This document shows positions 21,787 through 31,925 of a stretch of 64,000 nt of DNA, piece by piece. The notes below the pieces were generated by a model, which saw nothing but the letters and a program-made list of their open reading frames with translations, was not told the origin of the DNA and made no database searches. The stretch comes from Rhopalosiphum padi (taxonomy: Eukaryota > Arthropoda > Insecta > Hemiptera > Aphididae): contig NC_083599.1 of NCBI RefSeq assembly GCF_020882245.1, positions 77,726,339 through 77,790,338 on the forward strand, written 5' to 3'. Every line of letters begins with the position of its first letter. Position 1 is the stretch's first letter. A program made the position numbers and the translations under genes.

Positions 21787-24408
21787 TAATCTTAATCTAG
21801 ATATCATAAATTGGAATGCTAATGGAATCAAGAAAAATCGAAACACATTTGCAGCTTTCTTATCGGCTCATAATGTTGATTTTGCATGTGTGAGTGAAAC
21901 GCATCTAATTGCTATTGATAAAATTAAATTCAATGGTTATACTACCTATCGCAAAGATAGGCTATTGGTTCGACCTTCAGGTGGTGTTGCTATAATAATC
22001 AAATCGAAAATAAAACATCAACTAACATATCTACCTGCTACACAAACTCTCGAATCAATCGCAATATCACAATTAACCAATCAATTACAACAATAATTAG
22101 TTCTTATCAATCATCTAGTTTTCAAATGTATATAAACGACTTTGAAAAAATATTAAATAGCTATCAAACAATTATTTTAGTAGGTGACCTAAATTTTAAG
22201 CATACAACTTGGAATTGTAAATCCACAAACGCTAATGGACGTAAACTTTATAAATACCTTGCAAGCAATCCTGCGATACTGTCAGCTCCAGACACACCCA
22301 CATACTATCCATATGATCAAAGTAGAAGTCCTGATATTTTAGATGTAATTATACTATAATCAATTCGTTTTTCCATGCACCAAGAACCACTTTTCGAACT
22401 CGACTCGGGCCATTTACCTGTTAAAATTACATTAGATGCGTCCTTATCGTTCTCAACTCCTACTCGCAAACTCATCACCGGTAAAGCAGATTGGAAAAAA
22501 TTCAAACAACACATAACAACAAGTCTAATTATCCCTAAAAATATATTAAATACCAACAGTGCAGACACTGCAGTAACACATCTACGTGAAATCATATGTC
22601 AAGCGGCCGAAGAATGCTCAGAAAAAAAAAATACGGTAATAAATTATAGTCCTAATCAACTTCCTCTCAACATTGTAAAATTAATCAAATCAAAACACCA
22701 AACCAGAAGACTTTGGCAATTGTACAGACAACCACCTAATCGAAAAAAATTAAATTACTTAACGAAAGAGGTTAAAAGACAACTAGAAGAACATAGAATT
22801 AACAGTTATCAAAAATACTTATCTGCTATACACCCAGCAGACTCAAACCTATGGACAGCGACCAAAAGATTAATTAAACCAAACTCAAATGAAATCCCCC
22901 CTTTAAAAGCGAGTAGTACTTACCTAAATACTGACTCGGAAAAATGTGAACTGTTCGCCCACACTCTTGAAAATATTTTCACTTTAAACAACTCTGCAAT
23001 TGAAAACTCCACAGACAATCTAGTCAAACAAAAACTATGTGAGCCCAATATTTTTCCACAAAATATTTTACCTTACTCATGTCCAAACGAAATCTTAGAC
23101 ATAATAAAAAAATTACCAAAAAGAAAATCACCCGGTTACGATCTAATTACTAATGCTATTCTAAAAAATATTCCAAGGAAAGCAATTACTTATTTAACCA
23201 TATTATTCAACTCCCTAATAAAAATTGGATATTTTCCTAAGGAATGGAAACTGGCCACAATCATCATGATCAAAAAACCAGGCAAAGATAACACTGACGC
23301 GCGTAACTACAGACCTATTAGTTTACTGTCATCAGTTTCAAAAATATTTGAAAAAATTATACACTCCAGGCTCACCAATTATTTAAATGCCATTCCGCAT
23401 TTCCAATTTGGATTCATGAATATAAGCGATGGTTACGAAAAAAAACAACATACAGGTGCAGCCTTTCTAGACGTAGCCCAAGCCTTTGATCGGGTTTGGA
23501 ATGACGGACTCTTATATAAACTAAAAATGTTAAACACCCCAAATGCTATTTACAATCTAATTAAATCCTACCTCACTGCTCGCTGTTTTAAAGTCAAAAT
23601 AAACGACACTACTTCACAAATAAAAATTATAAATGCAGGTGTACCTCAAGGTTCAAAAATTTCTCCGTTACTTTTTAACCTATATGTTTCGGACTTTCCT
23701 ACATCAATTAATACGGAAATAGCACTTTATACCGACGACAGCGCAATATATTGAAGCTCTACAGACGTTGAAACAGTGACAAAAAATATCCAAGACCACC
23801 TGAATGACATTCAAAAATGGGGAGATAAATGGAAAATAAAACTGAACCCTCAAAAAAGCACAGCAGTCCTTTTCACTAATCGTCGCCCCAAAACTCCCGG
23901 AAATTTAATACTGTACGGTAATAGCATTCCCTGGTCACCTAGCATCAAGTATCTCGGCGTAATATAAGACAGGAAACTAACTTGGAACCCACACATCACC
24001 TCTAAACTTTAACAAGGCTACCAGAGACTAAAGATACTTTACCCATTGTTAAACCGACAATCATCGCTAAGCTGGAAATGTTCTATATTGCTATACAAAC
24101 AAATTTTACGACCACTACTTTTATACGCGGTCCCTGTGTGGGGAAATTGTGCTAATACCCATATACACAAGATACAAATATTTCAATCTAAAGTCCTCAA
24201 GACAATATCTAACGCCCCATGGTTTATACGTAATGCTGCACTGCACACGGACTTCCAGCTACCATCTATAACTGATTATATAAAGAAATTAACAATCAAC
24301 TTCTTCAACCACTTACAGTCTGCTAGCAGCGCTAAATACTACAACCTAAGTGTCCCTCCTCCAATACGCCGTCTCAAGCGTGGACGTCCACATGACCTCC
24401 TACGCTAA
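21787..24408 (+). pseudogene. Jockey ORF2 (endonuclease and reverse transcriptase)
   Basis: Endonuclease text begins INWNANGIKKNRNTF, then CVSETHL. After a stop near 22093 it continues with ILVGDLNFKHTTWNC and a stop near 22357. Reverse transcriptase is open at 22375-23754 with NYRPISLLSSVSKIFEK, AFLDVAQAFDRVW, GVPQGSKISPLLFNLY and the catalytic YTDDSAIY. A TGA at 23752-23754 follows directly. The thumb region (LNPQKSTAVLFT, IKYLGVI) and the tail (YAVPVWGNCA, LKTISNAPWFIRN, GRPHDLLR) carry two more stops. A short deletion is likely between QFGFMN and AFLDV. It could not make an active product. Confidence 0.85.
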
Positions 24409-24665
24409 TTGTCTATTGTATTATTAGTTTCTCATATTTAATAATTCTTAATTAAATCTTAATTGTACATACCTATTAATGTTGTAAAAATATAGTTAGA
24501 TCTAAGCTCATAAAACATTGTAAACTCTAATTTATCAATTCTTACTGATTTTGTAATTTTTTTTTTTTTATGTTAACCTTTTTCAAAATGTCAAATATTA
24601 TATTCTTTTAGCCTTAAGTTTAGATGACCAATTGTCAGGAAAACTTTATAATTAAAAAAAAAAAA

Positions 24666-24866
24666 ATGTTTTATCATGTATTATATTTTTTTATCATGCT
24701 TTATGTTTTATCATTTTTTTTATCATGTACTATATTTTTTATCATGCTTTATGTTTTATCATTTTTTTATCATATCTTTATGTTATATCGTTCTTTTTAT
24801 CATGTATTATCATTTTTTTTATCATGTATTATGTATTATCATTTTTTTTTATCATGCTTTAATATT
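24666..24866. repeat. ATCATG-rich tandem repeat, right part
   Basis: Imperfect units of roughly 22-27 bp, for example TTTTATCATGTATTATATTT and TTTATCATGCTTTATG, repeated about eight times. It matches the block at 20325-20500 on the other side of the LINE. The repeats follow the Tc1-like gene directly and may have grown from its 3' end. Confidence 0.8.
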
Positions 24867-26587
24867 ATAAAGTGTTACTAATTAAATTATAGGAATTTGT
24901 TTTTACGTACCTATAACATTAGGTAATAAAAAAAAAATTGAACAAAAGAAATTGTTATTGTACCGATAGTGTACACTGACGTATGTATGTGATTTTGTGG
25001 CACGCGACTGTGCGAGTGACGGTACGGAAAAATACATCACGAAGCACAGCTTCGCATTCCAACTGTTTCAGAGTATACAATGCAATTTAAGTTATTTGTA
25101 CAGGTCGCTGGTCTACAATAGACTAAATACGTTGCTCTAGCCGTCGCGCCGCGACGGCAAAGTTCGAGACTGTGCTCGTAGTGAAGCCACGCCCCCATGC
25201 GCATAATCGGCCGACGAAGTCTGATCTCATTTGAAATAGACTATAGACTGGTTGATCAATATTTTTTTTAACAAATATAGATTTAAATATGGTATCCAAT
25301 AATTTATAATCAGATTATACAACAGAGTTGTTTTCCCACAACCAGATTGTATGGGCCGGGAACGGACAATAATAGGCCGTGCGCCCGGTTACCAAAATAC
25401 TTCGCGCTTAATACTTATTATACTAACACACCGACTGACCTTTGTAAAATTGTGTAAATTGTATATAGCTCAACTAGAATTGGTTGGGTTCGCCGCGCAA
25501 ATACTAGTGAGCTATGTAGTGTAGTGGTGTGTAAAGTGTGTATATATGTTTGTGTGTATACTTAAATCTAAGACGAATAGGTAACTCTATAATAAATAAT
25601 AGTAACTCAAATGCAAATATGGTATAAAATATGATATAATAATATAGAAAATAAGATACGGCCCTTTTGGCCCAACAAGTAAAAATATATATAGTAATAG
25701 GCCTAAACAAAATGCCGATTCGGCACAAACAGATATAATAATAATATATAAAATAATTAGGTAATAATTGCAAGTGTATAAACAGTAAATATCAAAAACT
25801 GTGTAGCCCTTATGATCAAACAGAATAAAATATTGATATAATAAAGTCTAATGAAAAAAAGTTATGGCCCTTCTGGCTCAATAACAGAATAATTATAATA
25901 TAAAACAAAACGCTATTAGAGTAGTAACCTGGTATAATTAATATAGAATATAGAAAAGAAAAGCCCTTCTGGCCTCACAATAATAAAAAAATATATAGCC
26001 CTTTTGGCTCAACAGAGTAAATGTTATCAATACCTAATAATATAATAATAAATAAATAAATAGCAATAAAAAATAACTCACGGCTTGTCGGTGCACTGTT
26101 GGCCAGCTGCTACCTAGCCTATAATACACTAAAAAATTCACACTCAACAAAGATATACACAAAGGTATAAAAAGACGCAAATGCTACGACGATTGCGACA
26201 ATGAATATAATATATGATAATAGTATAATGTAAATATAGCAATTCGCACACCGGTAAATAAAAATGATATAGTAACAAATATATGGCGATTAGCGCCCAC
26301 GCAATAGAGTAAAAAAAATACAATAATATATATAAATAATTATAAAAAAAATAGCAATTTGTGCATATTTAAAAAGATATTGTTCACGACGCAACGGACT
26401 CTCTCACGGCGACGTACGGAGAAAGACAAAGATTGCGGCGGCCGTGTTAAGCTACGCGCACCGGCGAGCCGGCGGCGGCAGATAACACGCCGATACCTGA
26501 TTTGCATATTATATTATTCACAAGATACAAAATATAATTAAAACAAAAATAAATATATAAAAATAACGGCTGGTGCGCGCGAGTGTT
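24867..26587. other. Non-coding interval with less A+T-rich patches
   Basis: I see no supported gene. About 24960-25500 holds two less A+T-rich patches with CpG-containing text. 25500-26350 is A+T-rich and contains the dispersed GCCCTTTTGGC motif. 26390-26500 is GC-rich. The structure could be a decayed LTR or leader of a retroelement, but I found no matching ends. Confidence 0.35.
25658..26011 (+). repeat. Dispersed GCCCTTYTGGCYCAA motif, five copies
   Basis: Copies occur near 25659 (GCCCTTTTGGCCCAACA), 25806 (GCCCTTATGATCAAACA, degenerate), 25867 (GCCCTTCTGGCTCAATA), 25964 (GCCCTTCTGGCCTCACA) and 25997 (GCCCTTTTGGCTCAACA). Each is followed by A+T-rich text with AATATA or AATAAA runs. Spacing is irregular, so this is not a simple satellite. 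Confidence 0.6.
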
Positions 26588-26608
26588 TGTGTGTGTGTGT
26601 GTGTGTGT
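26588..26608. repeat. (GT)n microsatellite
   Basis: About ten GT units directly upstream of the virus-like element region. Confidence 0.9.
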
Positions 26609-27050
26609 CGATCGGCTGTTCCTCCGTAACCGATAGTATTTTATTATATTATTATTATTCTATGGCGGCAACACAGATGGTCCTACTAATAAACAACGTG
26701 AAGGTATTTAAAATAAAAATTGTTCTTAATTTTCATCTTCGATAATTTTTTTTACTACAATTTTATTCATTTATTAAAAAAAAAATATATATTTGCTATT
26801 ATAAACAATAATGTATAATATTTTTAAAAAATACGATCAACATATTGAAAGAGTTCAATATAAAACTTTTTTACCTGTGAATAATTCACAACTTAATACA
26901 CCTAATAAAACTACAACTTTTAGAATAGATAGTATGGATGTTTTTCTGAATATTGCAAATACAAAGTTTTTTATTTATGGTAGATATTTGCAAAACGATG
27001 GAAAAGATTACCCTAAAGGAACAAACATACAACTAATTGATAATTTTGTT

Positions 27051-28987
27051 CAGGCCCGTGCGCAGGATTTTAGAATGGGGGTGTTTTTAAAAAAAATGTA
27101 AAACATAGATACATCAATAATCAGCAAATAGTATTATAACATATTTATATTAATTTCTGAATAAGCCAACCATTTATATTTAAGCAACCAACTTCTTTGA
27201 AATTTGAAATTTCTTTTTTCGGAAACAGGAAATTTATAGTCTTCTGGAGGTGTCCAAATCAAATTTTGAAGTCCCGGAAACAAGTCAATAGTTTCAGTTG
27301 CAGGTTTATTCACATATAATTCTATGTCATGTTGGTGCACAATCTCTGAAAGTGACACTGATACATTTGTTTCTGGAGATGCATTTCTCGCTGGTTCAGT
27401 TGGTTGTGACTCGTTATTAAAACTATTTTCCTGTAAATAAAATGTAAAAAAAGCGGGTAAGTGAATATCGATCTGCTGTACATTAGGGGGTGGGGTGGAC
27501 CTCGGACTATGGTAGGTTAAATTTGAATGCAATAATAGGTATCATTGTATACGAAAAACGATTCTGAACGGAGATGATTTGTCAGTCTAGGATATGTTAA
27601 TATATTATATTTAAATATTGTCATATATTCTATTTTGAAACAAATTCAAACATTTAAGTAAAAGTTTCAAGATCTTACGTCAAGTATTTTTTAAAAATAA
27701 CAAAAATCGAAAATTATTTATTAGTAAAACGTAATTTTACACGTGTATTTTTGACTTGAATTAAAACTTTAAACACTCGTAAATTTTTTTAAATCGAATA
27801 ATCCTCAAACTTTTTTATAATTATTCTAAGCTTAACTTATGGACAGCATAGTATTAAATTTTCATTTCTTAGCTTTTGATAGTAAATTATTTATAAATTT
27901 TTAACTACCAAATAGTTAAAAAATATTCATGATTTTGACGAATTTTTGTCAATATTTGAACTTCAAATGCTAATAAAAAAAAATTGTGCCTATGTATTTT
28001 TATAATTTTTGAATGAGAGTTAGAACAAGTTATGTGGACCCTTCAATTAAATTTTCAAGTAATTTGTCCCAGCTAAATTTTTAAACCACCCCCAAAGTTT
28101 AAAATTGAAGCATTATTTCGACTAGTTATGCTGTACACAGGCACAAAAAAAAAAAAAAACACACATCATTGTAAAATCAATACATTCATCACTCCGTTCA
28201 GAATCTAAAATAATCAGATTAATTGAATAATAAAATTGTGCCCATAGATTTAAATAATGCATTTAATAAAATGTATTATATAAAATACTTTTACAACAAT
28301 TAACAATAGATTTCAAATCACGAACGGGATGACTATTGACTATATTATGTTCTAAGGCACACGCGAAAAATAAACATACCTCTATGGCTCTATACTATAA
28401 TAGTAGTCCAATTTAATTTTTAAAAATGATTTGAATTATTAGTATCGAATTAATAGTAATTATAATTAATTTTAATGTACTTACTATCTCATCATTTTCT
28501 AGCCGTGGTTTTTTGAAAAACTTTCGAATATCCATTTTGATGTTATTTCTAACGGCGTGTTTGTATAACACTATAACTAACGTCTCACTGTGAGCTTACA
28601 ATCGTTGTGTATGAACTATGATTATAAACAACTTTTAAAATACCCGAAATCCGTTATCGTGTAATCTCGTGTTCCACTAATTGCGGTCGAATAAAATATT
28701 ATTTTGCGACGTGTATGCTCTAATGCTCTATACTTATATTCATACATTTATTGACATTATATTTTATCGATAACAGCAACGATTACGAATGTCGATAAAC
28801 AGCAAACGTGAAGACAACACTATATTATATTATTATAGTATTGTACTATTATGTTATACATTATTATTTATTACAAATAAGATTAGAAAATATGACATAT
28901 ACGTAATAGATCAAAGATGAAAAACACGATTTTTTCGGCCATGGGGGGGTTTGATCCCCAACCCCCCCCCCCTTGCGCACGGGCCTG
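27051..28987 (-). mobile_element. Non-autonomous hAT element, 1937 bp
   Basis: Ends are CAGGCCCGTGCGCAGG and its near inverse (CTTGCGCACGGGCCTG), flanked by ATTTTGTT at 27043-27050 and 28988-28995. An 8-bp duplication and CAGGCCC ends fit the hAT superfamily. It retains only the first two exons of a transposase gene on the minus strand; the catalytic region is missing. Poly-C and poly-G runs near 28945-28972 make the right end hard to sequence exactly. Confidence 0.88.
27134..28535 (-). pseudogene. Truncated hAT transposase, exons 1 and 2 only
   Basis: Exon 1 (28535-28485) reads MDIRKFFKKPRLENDEI up to a GTAAGT donor. Exon 2 starts after an acceptor at 27430 and runs to a stop at 27134. It contains an acidic/Ser-rich linker, then PEDYKFPVSEKRNFKFQRSWLLKYKWLAYSE. 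This last block corresponds to the TTF-type zinc-finger entry of ZMYM1-like hAT transposases (compare RSFQSSWYDDFSWLEYS at 59.6 kb). Everything after it, including the DDE residues, is deleted. Confidence 0.7.
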
Positions 28988-29769
28988 ATTTTGTTGTATA
29001 TTTATTTTCTAATATTGTAGTTAAAAAAAATGGTAAAGTAGTGGATGAAAGCGAATATGTAGGAATTACTAGTACAATTAAAGGTGTGGCAAGTTATTTA
29101 GTGGATCAAAACGGCCCAAGTATAAACTCAGGATTTGCAAGCAAATTTAAAGGTTGAGGTTATTTTAATGCTACGGGTAAAGCATCACAATTAGGGTTAG
29201 GATTTTTAAAAGACATAATATATCCGATATTCAAAGGTGATATAGAAATAATTTTTACAAGAAATACAGATGATGATGCTTTGTTAAAAATAGTTATAAC
29301 AAGAACAGAAGATGGAAAGATTATTATTGAAGAACTTACACTTCAAATTCCTAAAATAAATTACGGAGTGTATCAAGTTTTATTGATAAATGAGTTAACA
29401 AAACTGTCTCAAGAAAAATTATATACTTTTATTTGTAGATCATGGCAATGTATTGAAGAAAGAAATATATCAGGAAAAACTATAAAACTCGATTTAACAA
29501 GTCAATATCGAAGTCTTAATACTCCTTCGTTTGGAGTTGTAGTATTTCAAACAAACAAATTAAATACACAAGATCATGATCCTTGTGAATTTAATCATTG
29601 TAATGTTGTAATGTAAAAAGTTATTGGTTTAAATTAATGGAAAACGTTATCCTGAAGAAACCCAAGATCTAGATTTTAAGAATGATAAATTTTGTGTAGC
29701 TTATGAGAGTTTGATGGAGTATAAAAGAAATACTCATAAAAATCATCAAGAACATCCGTTAATCATTAT

Positions 29770-31430
29770 CATTTTGGTTTCACTTTCTGTGGATCAGAAA
29801 CTATTCCTATTCCTCAGTGTTTGGTATGTGGAGAAAAATTAAGTAATGAATGTATGGTACCTAGTAAATTAAAAAGGCATTTTACTACTAAACAAGGTCA
29901 TTTGTTAAATAAAGACAAAACTTATTTTAGCCGCTTATTATCATCAAATGTAAAACAATCAAAACAATTGGAAAAACTAACAAATATATCCGATAAAGCT
30001 CAGATTGCTATTTATAAAGTTGCTGAATTAATAGTTAAAAAAATGCAGCCTCACACTATAGCTGAAAATTTAATATTACCAGCTTGCAAAGAAATTGTAA
30101 AATCAATGTTAGGTGAGAGTGCTGAGAAGGAAGTTTCTCGTGTTCCATTATCAAATAACACAATATCTCGACGAATTGACAATATGTCTTCAGACATTCA
30201 AAAACACGTTTCCGAAATTTTATGTGATGGCCGAAAATTTTCATTACAAATTGACGAATCGACCGATATTAATCAAAAATGTCAATTATTAAGTTATATA
30301 CGATTTATTGAAAACAATGAGGCAAATGAACAATTTTTATCTTGTACTGAATTATTAACAACATCGACCGGGCAAGATATATATAATTGTGTCAGTGATA
30401 CCCTAAAAAAAAATGAACTATTATGGACAAATTGTATTTCCGTATGTACAGATGGAGCTCCTGCAATGACTGGCAAATTTAAAGGCTTTGTTTCGAGATT
30501 AAAACAAGATTTTCCAAATATTATTTCAACCCATTGTTTTATACATCGTGAAGCTTTGATGATTAAATCGATTCCAGATGAGCTTAAAAATGTTCTTGAT
30601 TTGGTAATTAAAATGGTAAATTATATTAAATCAAGAGCTCTTAAAACACGAATTCTCAAAAAAATGTGTGAAGAAGCTGGTTCTCGTTATGAAGTTTTAG
30701 TTTTACATACTGAAATTCGATGGTTATCAAAAGGTAAGGTTTTACAGATTTTATGAAATGAAAAATGAATTGTTGCTATTGTTCAATAATGAAGACCCAA
30801 ACAGCGATTTCGTAACTCAATTAAATAATCCATTATGGTCTGCAAAACTTGCTTATCTAGCTGATATTTTTAACCATTTAAATATCCTTAATTCCAATAT
30901 GCAAGGTTAAGATGAAAACATATTAACATCGTCTGATAAATTAAATGGATTTTTACGGAAAATTAATCTTTGGATATCCCACGTAGAAAAAAAACAACTG
31001 CAAATGTTTCCATTAGCAGCAGATGTTGATCCAGATGGAGAAGTAACATCTGATTTGATAATAAATCATCTCATAATTTTAAAAGAAAAAATGAAAAAAT
31101 ACTTCCCATCTTTGCCTATTAACGAATATGATTGGGTGCGAAATCCTTTTGCTGTAACATCAGATGTAATATCACATCTAGGATTAGTTGAACAAGAACA
31201 ACTTTTAGAACTTCAATCTGATTGTTCATTGAAATAAAAATTTAATGAACTTAAACTATTTCAGTTTTGGAGTTTTATTAAAACTGAGTATCCAATAATT
31301 ACAGAAATTGCAATAATACCATTTTCTACAACATACCTCTGAAAACTTGGGTTTTCCGCACTAACAAATATTAAAAATAAGAAACGTGAACGACTTTTAT
31401 CTATTAATTTTTGTCTAATAAAAAATAATT
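29770..31430 (+). pseudogene. hAT transposase of the ZBED5/SCAND3-like type
   Basis: Starts mid-protein at a BED-like zinc finger (CGSETIPIPQCLVCGEKL with PSKLKRHF). The main open frame 29821-30756 shows the hAT catalytic landmarks LQIDESTDI, CTDGAPAMTGKFKGF and HCFIHREAL. A frameshift near 30740 is followed by text over 30757-31237 (LLLFNNEDPNSDF, WISHVEKKQLQMFP) with a stop near 30909. The C-terminal tail (FWSFIKTEYP, SALTNIKNKKRERL) has further stops near 31237 and 31338. The N-terminus is missing. It abuts the end of the virus-like gene at about 29745. I could not find terminal repeats. Confidence 0.82.
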
Positions 31431-31438
31431 TTTTGAAC

Positions 31439-31715
31439 TTAATGAAATAAAATTATTATAATTTTGTAATTTGATATTTTTAATAAGATTAAGTTTCCAT
31501 TTATTTCTGTTTTATTTATTTCATCAGAACCAATTTCATTACTTTGAGTAAATATAACACCATTTATATTTTTTAAAAAACCTTGTGTATACAATTTTGG
31601 TTCATTATCACCTGTATGACTAACCATATATGAAGACAAATTAGGTTCACTGACAAAATAAAACAATGGAATTCCTAAACATTTTAATAAATCATCATCA
31701 AAATTATATTTATAA
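31439..31715 (-). pseudogene. Virus-like element second gene, C-terminal piece
   Basis: Minus-strand text from the Helitron junction reads DDDLLKCLGIP and then GFLKNINGVIFTQSN and GNLILLKI to a stop at 31439. I recognise it as part of the same aphid virus-like element family as the gene at 26.8-29.7 kb. The reading frame continues in register into 37777-37965 on the other side of the Helitron. The function is not known to me; a second structural protein is one possibility. Confidence 0.45.
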
Positions 31716-31726
31716 CTAGCTGACCC

Positions 31727-31744
31727 GACAGACTTCGTCCTGTC
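31727..31744 (-). promoter_or_regulatory. Helitron 3' terminal hairpin
   Basis: GACAG and CTGTC form a 5-bp stem around an 8-base loop, 7 bp inside the CTAG end of the minus-strand Helitron. Confidence 0.75.
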
Positions 31745-31925
31745 AAAAAGATTTGTAATGTGGCAGTTTTTGTGCCTACGTATTTTAAAAAATTCTCCTG
31801 AACAGAACCGTCACCCTGGTGATAAGGCGTTGTGAATAAAAAATAATTAAATAAAACATATATAAGGATTTAAAAGTAAGTAATCGCTTTATTGTTAATC
31901 ATGTGAATCATAATTATTATTATTA

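Larger units (their letters stand above)
20501..24665 (+). mobile_element. Jockey-type LINE with 10-bp target duplication
   Basis: The element begins AGTCTTCGTGCGGCG, a 5' end with GC-rich leader, and ends in an A-run (24653-24665). It is flanked by ATGTTTTATC at 20491-20500 and 24666-24675. Two ORFs are present in gag then endonuclease-reverse transcriptase order, with no RNase H domain, as in the Jockey clade. The element is full length but carries several stops, so it is a dead copy. Confidence 0.88.
26811..29745 (+). pseudogene. Virus-like element structural-type gene, interrupted by a hAT element
   Basis: The frame opens at ATG 26811 and runs to 27050, where a hAT insert (27051-28987) cuts it; it resumes at 28996 in register. 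Further breaks are a TGA near 29155 and a frameshift near 29615, after which text continues to about 29745 (RYPEETQDLDFKND). Segments such as LIDNFV, VVKKNGKVVDE and YVGITSTIKGVASYL belong to a protein family repeated in aphid-like genomes. I associate the layout with double jelly-roll-type capsid proteins of Polinton-like or adintovirus-like elements. That association is inference from pattern, not a search. It is non-functional as read. Confidence 0.5.

Noticed and set aside
18655..25060. Terminal inverted repeats for the Tc1-like element
   Set aside because: I compared GC-richer flanks near 18660-18720 and 24960-25060 and found no convincing inverted match.
25504..25773. 89-residue minus-strand open frame
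   Set aside because: Low-complexity Tyr/Ile-rich text from A+T-rich DNA, no domain and no codon-like pattern.
26653..26703. Possible first exon reading MAATQMVLLINNVK before a GTATTT
   Set aside because: Too short, weak donor and no continuing exon; it may be chance.
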